Notes under the pieces: model-generated
What the model was told of the DNA's origin: nothing
Seen by the model: the letters and a program-made list of their open reading frames with translations, nothing else
Database searches by the model: none
NCBI GenBank assembly: GCA_036768485.1
Contig: JAVLUZ010000706.1
Coordinates: 372,001-436,000 of the forward strand
Length of the DNA stretch: 64,000 nucleotides
DNA from: Mermis nigrescens
Taxonomy: Eukaryota; Nematoda; Enoplea; Mermithida; Mermithidae
Direction of reading: 5' to 3'
Part shown: piece after piece, positions 1 through 10,263 of the stretch
Numbering within the stretch: position 1 is the first letter of the stretch
Layout: every line of letters starts with the position of its first letter
Program-made: the position numbers and the translations under genes

Positions 1-328
1 GAAGTGGGTAAGCGAGTTAGGTGTAAACCACATATACGAATTAAAGCTTGCCTACTGCATAAGAGTATTTTGTCAGTAAATGCTCATTTTTAAAATTTGT
101 CATCGCCTTTCAGTCTTTTTTGGTGGTTTTGAAAAAATGATGTTCCGCAGAATATTCGAATTGTCCCAAAATGAAAAGAGTGAAGCCGATTTTGAAATTA
201 TTCGCCTCAGGGTCGACAAGCAAAATTTGGAGCGTACACTGGAGTTTCGCGAAAAATTACACAACAATCGCCAGAAGGCATTAGGCGATCAGATAATCGC
301 CGCTAAAGGTATTCAATGTGCAGTATAA
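1..328 (+). CDS. 3' end of an unidentified coiled-coil protein gene (two exons, partial)
   Basis: I do not recognise this protein. Bases 1-7 read as the end of an exon, followed by a consensus donor (GTAAGC, 8-13). The intron ends at a pyrimidine-rich acceptor (CTTTCAG, 108-114), and the last exon runs to a TAA at 326-328. With phase 1 at the junction the last exon gives 71 open codons. The encoded tail is highly charged (SEADFEIIRLRVDKQNLERT and onward), with hydrophobic residues at heptad-like spacing, so a C-terminal coiled coil is likely. Three AATAAA signals follow within 125 bases, which fits a true 3' end. An alternative is a donor inside the exon at 309 (AAAG|GTATTC), which would make it internal. 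The 5' part lies outside the window, so function cannot be stated. Confidence 0.55.
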
Positions 329-348
329 AGTACGGTTCGCTGTGTGTA

Positions 349-450
349 AATAAAATAGCGTGAGAAAACTGTAAAGTAGAATAAATTTTTATATGTGTCA
401 TGTTTATGTGTAAACTAAGGTAGCATGAGGAACTTGTAAAATAGAATAAA
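349..450 (+). promoter_or_regulatory. Cluster of poly(A) signals
   Basis: AATAAA occurs at 349-354, 380-385 and 445-450, directly after the stop codon at 326-328. The spacing suits cleavage and polyadenylation of the upstream transcript. In AT-rich DNA some of these will be chance matches. Confidence 0.4.
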
Positions 451-1929
451 TGCTTATATTAACTTATCGTACTGGCAGCGAATAAACGATACTTTAAAAA
501 CGAAGAAAAAGCGATAAATTTGCATATTTTAAAGAAATTGATTTTGTTTTACGTTGGTCTAATTTCATAAAATGCCTTGTATGCACACAATTATTCAGAG
601 CAACTAAAGTATGAAAAAAGGCGCGATAGGCGGTCGGAAAGCGCTCACTCTACCAGAGGGTCGTCGAGTCAGCCGGGAAAATCCGCGAGTCCGCTTTACA
701 CTGAAGTCAATTATTAGGTCAGCTCAAATCTCATAGACGTTTGAAATTTGATGCACTGTCAGAAAAATGATTGATTTCAAATAAAATAGCATGGATTATT
801 CCGTTATGTGCGAAGTCATTTCTTGTCTTAGAGTAAAGTTAAGGTCTACGCAAAATTTTAGATGACTGTAACCGAATTTATAAGTGGAATTCCTTGTCGT
901 ACATCATGTTCCGAGACTTTAATTTTCCGATAATTTTTCTTATCTCGGTGCAGCATTTATTTCTTACTCTTGCGTTTAGGTATCTGGTTTACTTTACACT
1001 TTGCCGCATCATATTGTTGTGCTGATTCCGACCGTTGTTTGTACAGTGTATTTGAATATATTGGATTCGCTTTTTTCTGTAATTATTTCGTCTTAGTTGT
1101 GAAATATGTGAATAAAGATCTCAGTTTTTGTCCCTACCGTAGCGTCCGTTTCTTTCAGGATTTAATGCAAAGTTATTACTGGATAATACGGTGATACTCA
1201 CATTGTGGCTCAATAGGTATTCTGAGCACTTGATTCGGAATTTTTGATAGAAATGTCCCGATTTTGAATGGCAGATTACTGAAAAAAGTTAAGGCGCCTC
1301 TTGCAGCTTATTTAATTGCTGTGGGTGAAGCAAATTTTTTACGCCATTCTAGACCAATTTGAATGCACTATCTACTGGTGTAAACCATCACATTGCAATT
1401 TAAACTAACGAGAAACCGTAGGAAAAGCGTTTTTAAGCGCATTTTTTAAATATCTTGAATCGAAGCGAATAAATTGCAAATATTCGTTAATGATTTTATG
1501 TCAAACCTCACCGTTGGATTGAAAGAAAATTCACCTATTGGTTTTTGAGCATGGAGCCCAAACATCACTATCCATAACGTAAAATTTAGGCTTTTTGTCA
1601 TTTCGCGGAAGCACAGTTTGGATGTTACTTCCCAAATTTGACCCCCAGGGTTTAAACCTGATTCTGCATTGAATATTCAAAGAGTGCACGATCTGGCGCC
1701 GTAAAACACATTTTGGGCGAGTTAACAGGAAATTGCGGATTGATCCGAAAAGCGTAATTCCTCATTGACGACGAGCTCGCACTTAAGCGAGATAACAAAT
1801 TTTAAATGCACTGTTGAATTACGTACATCAATGTGCGTACCATTCAATGAAAGCAAACCGGAAGCAGCAACCGAATGGCTTATTGATAATATTAAATACG
1901 ATTTTAAATATATTTGCATCCAGCAGCTA
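451..1929. other. No gene or repeat recognised
   Basis: AT-rich sequence. An open frame at 970-1194 (+) has no splice context, repeat similarity or coding-like composition that I can see. I see nothing else here. Confidence 0.4.
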
Positions 1930-2092
1930 TAGTGTTTCACATAACTTCGGTCATAAATTTTAAAACTATCTAGGGCAATAAGCTGACAGATTGCGATTAT
2001 AGCATTGATCTGATATATAAATATCGTAACCCTCGGCCTACTGTCGACGAAAAATCTTAGAATTTATGTACGAAGTCATGTGAAACAGACTA
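1930..2092. mobile_element. Tc-MITE, short subfamily (163 bp)
   Basis: The ends are inverted (TAGTGTTTCACATAACTTCGG on the left, ATGTGAAACAGACTA on the right) and are flanked by TA on both sides. A second copy of the whole sequence lies at 53741-53906, so this is a dispersed unit. A TA duplication and short inverted ends point to mobilisation by a Tc1/mariner-type transposase supplied elsewhere. There is no coding capacity. Confidence 0.75.
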
Positions 2093-2613
2093 TAATTTTA
2101 CATGAAAAGCGTTTGCTTTCAAATTGGTCAAACTTTAATTTAATTCTCTGCCCGCACTTCAAAATGCCCTCTAATTGTCACACGAGCAGAAGAAGGGAGT
2201 AAAAAACCTTAATAAATAAGCAAAATGAAATCAGTCGTTGTAAAGTAACTAAAGATATCAGTATAGCCGAAATCGTAATATTTTGGTGAACATGGTGGTT
2301 TTCACTATTTAATTTGTAGAGCGAAGGCAACCGTATAGAAGTCGATAATTTCTTAGTAGCGCGCCTTAATGATATTTTCACATTCATTGTAAAACTGGAG
2401 AAGTGCCAGATAATGGATATTGCACCAAGAGCGAGAGAAAGCAGTAAAATTTGAAAGGAGAAGAATAATAAGCGAACAATAAGACAATAACAAATAAGAT
2501 ATGAATTTCTAGACAATTTTTGGCTTATTGGTCATTAGATTAGTATGTATGCACATATCCATCTTTCTTGTAAATGGGGAGCGGAGCGAACTATTCGCAA
2601 GGAACGATTGCTC
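2093..2613. other. No supported gene; hydrophobic open frame on minus strand
   Basis: A minus-strand frame at 2178-2516 (112 codons) reads as Leu/Ile/Ser-rich hydrophobic sequence. It has no consensus splice sites in phase and no resemblance to a known membrane family. I treat it as a chance AT-rich frame, but it is the longest open frame in the first 10 kb. Confidence 0.2.
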
Positions 2614-2615
2614 TA

Positions 2616-2839
2616 TAGTCTGTTTCATTTAACTTTGAGGTTTCCGCAAAAATTTAAAGTGATTACAAAAGTGTTTTAAACTAATACAATTAATATGATA
2701 TTCTACAGTATGTCGAGTCACTTGAGGACGCATGCTAGTGTTAAGCCGCTTTAGGGCATCAAAATTTTAAATCACTTCTGTAGTCTAATTCTTGTGGAAA
2801 AATTTCAAAGAAAACCGCAAAGTTAAATGAAACAGACTA
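2616..2839. mobile_element. Tc-MITE (224 bp)
   Basis: Inverted ends TAGTCTGTTTCATTTAACTT / AAGTTAAATGAAACAGACTA, flanked by TA (2614-2615 and 2840-2841). The subterminal parts also pair (AACTTTGAGGTTT against AAACCGCAAAGTT). The same subterminal sequence is found in the 649-bp element at 41259. No coding sequence. Confidence 0.8.
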
Positions 2840-2873
2840 TAGCAAATGAAGCAGCGAAGCGCCCCATTTGCTA

Positions 2874-3407
2874 TAGTCTGTTTCATTTATTCGAGAGCTT
2901 TTTAATCAATTTTTTGGGCTACAGAAAACGAAACAAGACGAATTACTGTAATTCATCAGATCAGCTCAGTGAGGGCGAGTGGCTGGAATTCGTCCATTTT
3001 TAATGCACTAATCCGCCCATATAAATTTAATTTAGGCAATTAATCAGTGCTGGGATATACTAAAGTAAGTGCGCTAAACAAAAGGCTACCGGCTGGAATC
3101 GAACCCAGTTGCTTCGACTACAAGCAGAAGTTTTACCACTGAGCTATGCGGGAGTTCGCGACGTTTTATAAGATCTTAGTCTATTGTGTTTAAAGTGTCA
3201 ACTTAGGATTAATTGAATGCGCAATTTTTATCTGTAATTTAATTGATCTGCTGGAAGACGAGAAGAAATTATGCCGCAAAAATGTTATTGAAAAAGCCTT
3301 CTTGACTACGTAGCTATAGTGAGATCTAGCGACCTACAGTATATAAGAAAGAAGGGGTCACTGTAACCTCCGAAAAGAAAAAGCTCTCGGATAAATGAAA
3401 CAGACTA
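2874..3407. mobile_element. Tc-MITE (534 bp) with an internal tRNA-like sequence
   Basis: Inverted ends TAGTCTGTTTCATTTATTCG / GGATAAATGAAACAGACTA extend inward to GAGAGCTTTTT / AAAAAGCTCTC. TA flanks both sides. The element starts 34 bases after the neighbouring Tc-MITE ends. Its interior holds a tRNA-derived segment with both RNA polymerase III boxes (3085-3154). That is unusual for a DNA-transposon derivative: either a SINE or tRNA inserted, or the sequence was captured. Confidence 0.75.
3085..3154 (-). pseudogene. tRNA-like sequence (degenerate)
   Basis: Read on the minus strand there is an A box (TAGCTCAGTGGT, 3135-3146) and an exact B box (GGTTCGATTCC, 3095-3105). A five-pair stem TGCTT/AAGCA encloses a seven-base loop GTAGTCG in the anticodon position. 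The acceptor stem does not pair, the D stem is mismatched, and the A-B spacing is about 3 bases short of a standard tRNA. This is a tRNA relic or SINE head, not a working tRNA. Its boxes could still drive Pol III transcription. Confidence 0.65.
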
Positions 3408-3542
3408 TAATAGAATTATAAATACAAAATGTGCGTTACTTAAGAGGACTGTTATTTTTGTTGTGCAATTCATGCTTTTGTTCAATCCCTTGGCTTTTTA
3501 TCTTTCTGTCGCGCTTTCTATGTTATTTAAAACTATACATGT

Positions 3543-4767
3543 ACTAGCTTAGCTGCCCGGCGTTGCCCGGTCTGGACTTAGGCCTGATAGCTATATGGAA
3601 TTGAGATTTCTCTTGTATTTTTTATTTTTCGGGACTTTTGATGTTTTTGGGATATTTCTAAAAAGATTGTTGGTAAAGAACATATTTAATTTTTTGGGTT
3701 TTTTTTAATGTTTTTTGTCAACCATTTTTCTGATCAAATCCATATATTTGACGTTACAGAAATGTTTTGAAAATTCTTCAGCCAAAATCATATTTTTGAT
3801 GCTTTGGGATGTTCTGGAAATTCTTTTGATCAAACCCATATTTGTGATGTTTTGGGATGTCTTTGAGAATTTTTTTGTGGTCAAACCATGTTTTTGATGT
3901 TTTAAAAATTTTTTGTTTGTCGTAGCAAACGGTGACATATATCACGTGATATCTTATATCACTCATATGTTATAGCAGAGAGTATCTCCTTTCTTATATC
4001 ACTGCATGTTATGGCTAAAACACACAAACAGGGTATCTTATATCACATCATTGTACCCTATAGCATTGCCCATCTTGTAGCATTATGTAGGCTCTATTAC
4101 GTCCGATCCTATGTTATAACGCACGCAGCAGCAAAAGTACCGTAACCCGAAAATAGTGTAAAGTGAATTTATTCCGATTTTCGAAAATTAGCAAAAAATC
4201 GGCTATGTCCCGAAATGGCAATGCTTAAGCATAGGGACGCCTCCCGCATCACCCCTGAACATTTTTTTAATCAAATCCATATTTTTGACGTCACAGAATG
4301 GTTTTGAAAATTCTTTAGCCAAAATCATATTTTTGATGTTTTGGGATGTTCTGGAAATTTTTTGGTTAAACCCATATTTGTGATGTTCTGGAGTGTTTTG
4401 GAAAATTTTTCTGGTCAAACCATATTTTTGATGCTTTAAAAATTTTTTGTTTGTTGTAGCAAAGGGTGTCATATATCACGTGATATCTTATATTACTGAT
4501 TTGTCATAGCCGAGGGTATCTCTTATATCACTGCATGTTTTGGCACATGTTATCGGCTATGTCCCAAAATCGGCCATGCTTAAGCCTGGGGACGCCTCCC
4601 GCTTAACCCCTGTGCAGGGTGCATGGGTGGTGTTGGTGAAATTTAAATGTCGCTACTACACCTCCAGCCGGTAGGTCGAGCACGGGCCGAAACGTCAGCC
4701 CACCAAGTGTTATAGGGCCGGAGCCAACCCCGAACACACAAACAAACTTTCACAAATATATAGTAGA
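3543..4767 (+). repeat. Interspersed repeat with arthropod-type ends and an internal duplication
   Basis: It begins CTAGCTTAGCTGCCCGGCGT and ends with ACAAACAAACTTTCACAAAT and then TATAGTAG. A start of the CTAGCTGCCCGGC type and an end of the CAAACTTTC(A)...TAGTAG type are familiar from a widespread arthropod repeat; this is from memory and I cannot assign its class. Inside, a segment is present twice (about 3720-4205 and 4260-4560), each with TTTTTTGTTTGT(C/T)GTAGCAAA, then ATATCACGTGATATCTTATA, and a block AAGC...GGGACGCCTCCCGC (4230s and 4585s). It abuts the FB-A core at 4768. Confidence 0.5.
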
Positions 4768-7700
4768 CTAGCAAAGAAAAATGCTCCGATGGAACAAAAA
4801 AGGGGAATATACTTGTGATTGTGAATTATCGAGGATGTAAATGGAGGGGATTAGGAAAAATTTCCCTATGTTATATGTCAAAAATCGCAAAATATGTTAA
4901 AAATCAGACTTTCTCTAAACAATGCAAAAAATCGAAGTATATTCTGCGGCCCTTGAAAAAGGTAAAAGTTTAGTAAACAATTGTTGCAGACATGAGTAAA
5001 AGAGTATCTACATAAGGTCTGTTGCACGTCAGCTTCCGTGTTTCCTACTGCTTTGAACCAACAATATCATCGATTGTCTTGAATGCATCAATATGTACTA
5101 TTTCATTCAATTCGCTTAGCTACTGCATTGCTAACTCGCTGCTTTTTTCAATCAATTTTTTGGTAATTTGAATATTGCTTGCATTTTGACACTTAGAATG
5201 GCTGTATCTGCTAAGTGACATGATTAGTAATAATGAAATACTAACAACTTAATAATGATTTGTTAACAGCATTTCACTTTGTCACATTATTAAGCAACTC
5301 AAAGTTGAATGAAGTCTGCAAAAAGTTGCTTTACGTAATATGCTTTTAAGATATTATGTCAATTAGAGAAAATTATTTTAAAATAATACGTTTTTTTCAG
5401 AGACCGCGGAATATACTTCGATTTTTTGCATTGTTTAGAGAAAGTCTGATTTTTAACATATTTTGCGATTTTTGGCATATAACATAGGGAAATTTTTCCT
5501 AGTCCCCTCCTTTTACATCCTCGATAATTCACAATCCCAGGTATATTCCCTTTTGTTCCATCGGAGCATTTTTCTTTGCTAGTACCCTACTTTTAATTAG
5601 CAAGATTTGGAAATACAATACTAGATTTCATTTACTGTGCGGTTCTTCTAATAATTTATTGGTTTAAACTTTACAAAGCTACTAGTTGTAGAAGAAACAA
5701 ACATTCTGATTAGTAATTCTTATGTTACGTAGAACATCCTGTAAAGAAATATGCTTCCAAAACTTTCTAGAGCTCAACTTAATTTACATTTTAAACTTTA
5801 CACAAGAGTGTAAAGAATTTTAGTGGGATTAATAATTTCGATATTGCTCTGATATAACGATCAGCATTTATTAAGAAATGAAACCTCTATAATATTCTAA
5901 GAACAAATTAACATTAGGTGTTAATCACTTTACACTACTCTTCATGCGCCCCTGGCAGACGTATCACATCTGTTTCCATATATATTTTACGACTTTAGGG
6001 AAAAAATAAGGTACTGTGAGGCTCTAGAATGAAGCTTATTATATAGTAAACTTTACACTAGCAACGAGTGTAAAGAAGATTTTAGTCGGATTTGTAAATT
6101 CGATATTACTCGGATATTACGATCAACATTCCCGAAAAAATTACGTCTCCATAACGGTTTAATGACAAATAGACACAGATGTAAACCACTTTACATCACT
6201 GATGAGTGTAAAAAAGCGCGCCCAGCTGACGTCCCTTATTTAATTCTATGTAAATTTTCAGATTTCGGCAAAAAATTTAGGTTTTGCAAAGCTCTAGAAC
6301 AAAGATAAACCACTTTACATCACTGTTGAGTGTAAACAAACGCGCTCGCTGGCGTCCCTTATTTGATTCCATGTAAATTTTCAGATTTCAGCAGAAAATT
6401 CAGGTTTTTGCAAAGCTCTAGAACGAGGATTAATTAGCAGTGTAAACTTTACACAACCGCCTAGTGTAAAGAGGATTTTATTCCGATTTGTAAATATGAT
6501 ATTACTCGGATATTATTATCAACATTTATGAAAAAATTGCATGTCTACAATGGTCTGAGGACAAATAAACAATGAGTGTAAACTACTTTACATCACTGTT
6601 GGATGTAAACAAACGCGCCTACGTGACGTCTCACATTTGATTCTTTGAAAATCTCTAGACTCCAGGAAAAAATTAGATTTCTGGAATGCTCAAAAATGAA
6701 GATAAATACATATGTAGTGTAAACTTCATGTAAACACCTAGTGTAAAGAAGATTTTGGTCAGATTCGTAATTTTGATATTGTTCCAATATTACGATTAAT
6801 ATTAATAAAAAAAATTAAGTCTCCATAATGTTCTATGGGCAAACTAACAATAGGTGTAATTCACTTTACAACACTGTAGAGTGTAAACATATGCGCCAGA
6901 CTAAATATCAAATTTGGTTCCTGGTCCATTTCTAGACTTGATAATCGTGTCCCTGACTCATAACTGGAGAAGCAAGCACAAAAAACAAGACAGAAACGCA
7001 TTTTAAACACCAAAATTTTGACTTTACACTTGCTAAATATTAATGTATAGACAATTCGCTTTGACATGCACCCGATATAGAGCACTTTATTTTTATTCTA
7101 TTGGACTTATCCCGACTTCTGGACGGAGAAAGTGGCGAACAAAAAACGCAACAAAAACGTATTTTCCATCATTTAGAACACTGTAAACTTTAAAATTCCG
7201 TACCGAACTCCCCATTGAGTTTAAAGAAATTCGGTTTGGTACAATTTGTAGCTTTTAAATCGTAGTACATTCCTATGTGCCAAAATTCTCTTGCAAAAAT
7301 TATTTGGTATGATTTATTAATCAAAATTCGGAAAAAATGTGTTTTTTCGCCCATTTTTTACCTCTGATTTCAAACTTTACAACCCCATAAATAACTCAAT
7401 ATTGCGTTTTTTTAAATGCAGTTTGCTGCGATGTGTAGCCCCTAAAAGGCACTTTATTACTGCTGTATTCAATTTACCCTGACACAAAAGCGGAAAAATT
7501 TGGCAGAGAAATCTTAGTTAAAATCTGTTTTTTACACCATCAGCTAGAGTGTAAACTTTAAAACCCAGGATCTAACTTACCATAGAGCGTAAAAGACTTT
7601 GCTTATATGCAGAATGTAGCCCTTGATCCGCTCTACATTTCTGTCAGAAAACATTTTAAAAAACTCAAAACCGGAGTTAGTATCAGACATAAGCAGGTTG

Positions 7701-8112
7701 AAAACTTGACAAAAATGTTCTTTTTCACCCCCAGATTTTCGCACTCTTTACGCTCCCATTCAAGGACTAATGCGAATTATAACAAACAAAAAAAGTCAAT
7801 TTGGAGCATCCCTTCCTCTACAAATCTGTGCCATTAATTTATTTGAGGAGTCAATACTGAGTTGTCCACATGCCGTCTAAAATACCTCCGAAAATTCATC
7901 CTATGTTATACCGTTACACAAAAACTTTACACCTTCTTTACACAGCCAGTTTTGAGTTTCAAGAAAAACAAAAAAACAAGGGCAGCAAATTTTTTATTAT
8001 CTATCTTTAGAAAAAATCGCACCTTCCAGAAGTGTCCCGTTATAGCTGTAGGGGGTGCACAGGTGTTAGGGGTACCCAAGTATATTATAGGTACGCGCTA
8101 ATGCGCTACCTA
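4768..8112. mobile_element. FB-A copy 1: core (4768-5582) plus right arm (5583-8112)
   Basis: The core has inverted ends of about 190 bp (4768-4958 and 5396-5582), starting CTAGCAAAGAAAAATGCTCC and ending CATTTTTCTTTGCTAG. The right arm is a degenerate tandem array of about 170-190-bp units. Recurring blocks are CTTTACAC / GTGTAAAG and a segment that in better-kept copies reads close to TTCATAACCGGAGAAGTT. The arm ends at GGTACGCGCTAATGCGCTAC (8091-8110), matching the inverted outer ends of copies 2 and 3. No open frame is conserved between copies. The left arm is missing; the repeat at 3543-4767 sits where it should be. Confidence 0.7.
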
Positions 8113-9418
8113 TGATGTTGTTCGATAAGCGGAAACTCACTTTTAGTTTTGTGTTATTCTCATGAATTTTTGTTATTTTTCATGGTATACATTTTTAGTC
8201 AATTTCCCTAATATACATATTTTACTGAGAAAATGCTGCGACTAGCCTCTCTGGTCTGAAATTCCGATACACATATCTGGTCGGTCTGGATTCCTCAGAA
8301 TCCAGAAGACTCTTCGCGGATCCCCCAATTAAAATCATTTATAAAATTTTCTCTTCGGTTTTTTGTTATTGCCTTAGCTCGATCAGAAACGTTAACAAAT
8401 TGTGTTATGTGTTTACCGTCAATTGTTCGGCACGTTTTTGACCTTTGAATTTTTTGGGCGTTCACATGCAAAAATTTTCGTTCTCGATTGACAACGTCGC
8501 TATTTTCGTGTTATGCAAATTTTTGGACGGCCCGGTCTGCACGAATTTCGCTGCTAGTCGGCGTTCGGCCTATTTTTTCAGTCTTATCATCAATTTAATT
8601 CGATTTGGATCGTTATAGGTTGCGCATACGACGTGTCCGGCTTCCAAAGATCAACTCACAAGTGACTTATTTTACTATTTGATTAGAGCTTTTGAGCCGG
8701 GCCGAAGTTCAATGTACAAGCGTCTTTTTTTATTTATTTCGTCAAAACGCCAATTTGTACCGCGGCGACATCTGTTGGCTTGCGCCAGGTGTCGTTTTTT
8801 ATTTTTATTGCTTAATTGCAAATAGTGGCTGCATAAATAAATTTACATAAATTTTTTATATAAGAATATAAGGAATAATTGCAGAAAATGGTCAAAGATA
8901 AAACAGCCGGACATTCGCAGCCTAGTTAAAAAGTAGTTTCTTGAAATAGATCGTCTTTCGCGCGATTAAAATTTTAATCGAGAACCATTATTCATTCCTC
9001 GAAATATTTGGGATTTAATTAAAAATGACCTACTTTCGGCAGTTTTGGAATATCAAGCGATCAATGACCTTAGGAAGTTTCCCTTCTAAAATTCATTTTT
9101 TGGCTTAATCGACGAAAAAGTATGTTTTTGATTTAAGCATATGCCTGTTTTTAAGAAAAATCTTATTTAATCCTAGGCGCGGCTTCTAGCTACTAAAATA
9201 AGCCTGAGAGATAATTAAGAGATGGTTTAAAAGCTGCCTGTATTTTAGCATTGAGTGATTCAATGTCTGAGCTTAATAATGAACCAATTTTAATCATATA
9301 TCTTTTTCGCACTGTTTTGGGAAACCCAATATCGCAAAACCTATTTAAATTGAATTTTTTCCAGCAATAAATCATTTTTATTAAAAACTTCTAGTTTTCC
9401 ATTTGGACATATTTTGAA
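8113..9418. other. No repeat recognised; one weak coding candidate
   Basis: On the minus strand, bases 8835 down to about 8677 give 50 open codons ending in a stop. They follow a plausible acceptor (TTTATGCAG) and include CRRGTNWRFDEINKKRRLYI. The composition looks protein-like, but there is no paralogue or donor to support it, and an open run of this length is expected by chance somewhere in 64 kb. I record it as a lead only. Confidence 0.2.
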
Positions 9419-9803
9419 ACTAGCAAAGAAAAATGCTCCGATGGAACAAAAAGTCGAATATACTAGGGATCGCACGTGGTCGTGGGGGGGGGTGGGGAGT
9501 TAGGGGTATGCACCCCGCAGGAATTGAAATACCCCCCTCAGAAATCAAAATACGCCCCCAGAATTCAATTTTTGAAATTTTTTTTGCTGTTTTGGCGATT
9601 ATTTGATTACATTGGATTGTGCTCGATGAACAACGTCGAAAAACGGTGTTTTTTCGCCATATGATCACTTTTAAGACCATTTTTTTACCTTTGACAATTA
9701 TTTCACCCCCCACCCCCAGAAATTTTTTCATCCCCCAGAATTCCGGTGCTGCCCACCTATGCTACGGATTGTGGATTATTAAGGATGTAAAAGGAGAAGA
9801 TTA
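9419..9803. mobile_element. FB-A end fragment split by a MITE-C insertion
   Basis: The outer part of an FB-A core end (CTAGCAAAGAAAAATGCTCC, then AATATACT) is at 9419-9470. Its continuation (GGATTATTAAGGATGTAAAA) is at 9768-9803. A MITE-C copy on the + strand (9473-9761) separates the two. The core end then stops abruptly at a tandem repeat. It is a dead fragment. Confidence 0.65.
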
Positions 9804-9814
9804 GAAAAAAGCTA

Positions 9815-10012
9815 CCATTGTGCAACGATGGTATGAGCTTTTTAAAGAATTTCTACTTTAGAAAATCCATCATTGCACAACGATGGTATGAGCTATTTTT
9901 AAAGAATTTCTACTTTAGAAAATCCATCATTGCACAAAGATGGTATGAGCCTTTTTATGGCATTTTGTGCATTAAAAAATCCATCATTGCGCAACGATGG
10001 TATGAGCTTTTA
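9815..10012 (+). repeat. Tandem repeat, 55-57 bp unit, about 3.5 copies
   Basis: GATGGTATGAGC recurs at 9827, 9882, 9939 and 9996, so units are 55, 57 and 57 bp. Each unit carries a near-palindrome CCATCATTGCACAACGATGG able to form a hairpin of about 8 pairs, plus an AGAATTTCTACTTTAGAAAA block. The 57-bp units keep one frame open for 71 codons; this is a by-product of the repeat. Confidence 0.8.
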
Positions 10013-10263
10013 ACTATGCTGATCTTAATATAAGTATCCCCTAAAGTTCATCAGTCGGCGTTGCCCATCATTTTAATACGCCAAAAAAAGGAGTTTGCAT
10101 GGATTGCTTTCAAATCAAAAAAATCCGTCCGATTTTTGTAGTTAATTTACCCTAATGCATCACTCTGGATAAACTGTTGAATATATAGGAAATAAAAATG
10201 TACGCCAGAGTTTCGAGAAATCAACTTATTCTAACCATAAAACATTTGATTTTTGCATGCTCG

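Noticed and set aside
2178..2516. 112-codon minus-strand frame as a membrane protein exon
   Set aside because: Hydrophobic composition is expected from AT-rich codons. I find no matching splice sites, paralogue or family resemblance.
3085..3154. Functional tRNA gene
   Set aside because: The acceptor stem does not pair, the D stem is mismatched, the loop has C at the purine position after the anticodon, and the A-to-B box spacing is short.
9840..9990. AATTTCTACTTT repeated at even spacing, superficially like a type V CRISPR repeat
   Set aside because: The units are adjacent with no variable spacers, the whole 55-57 bp is repeated, and the context is eukaryotic repeat DNA. It is not a CRISPR array.
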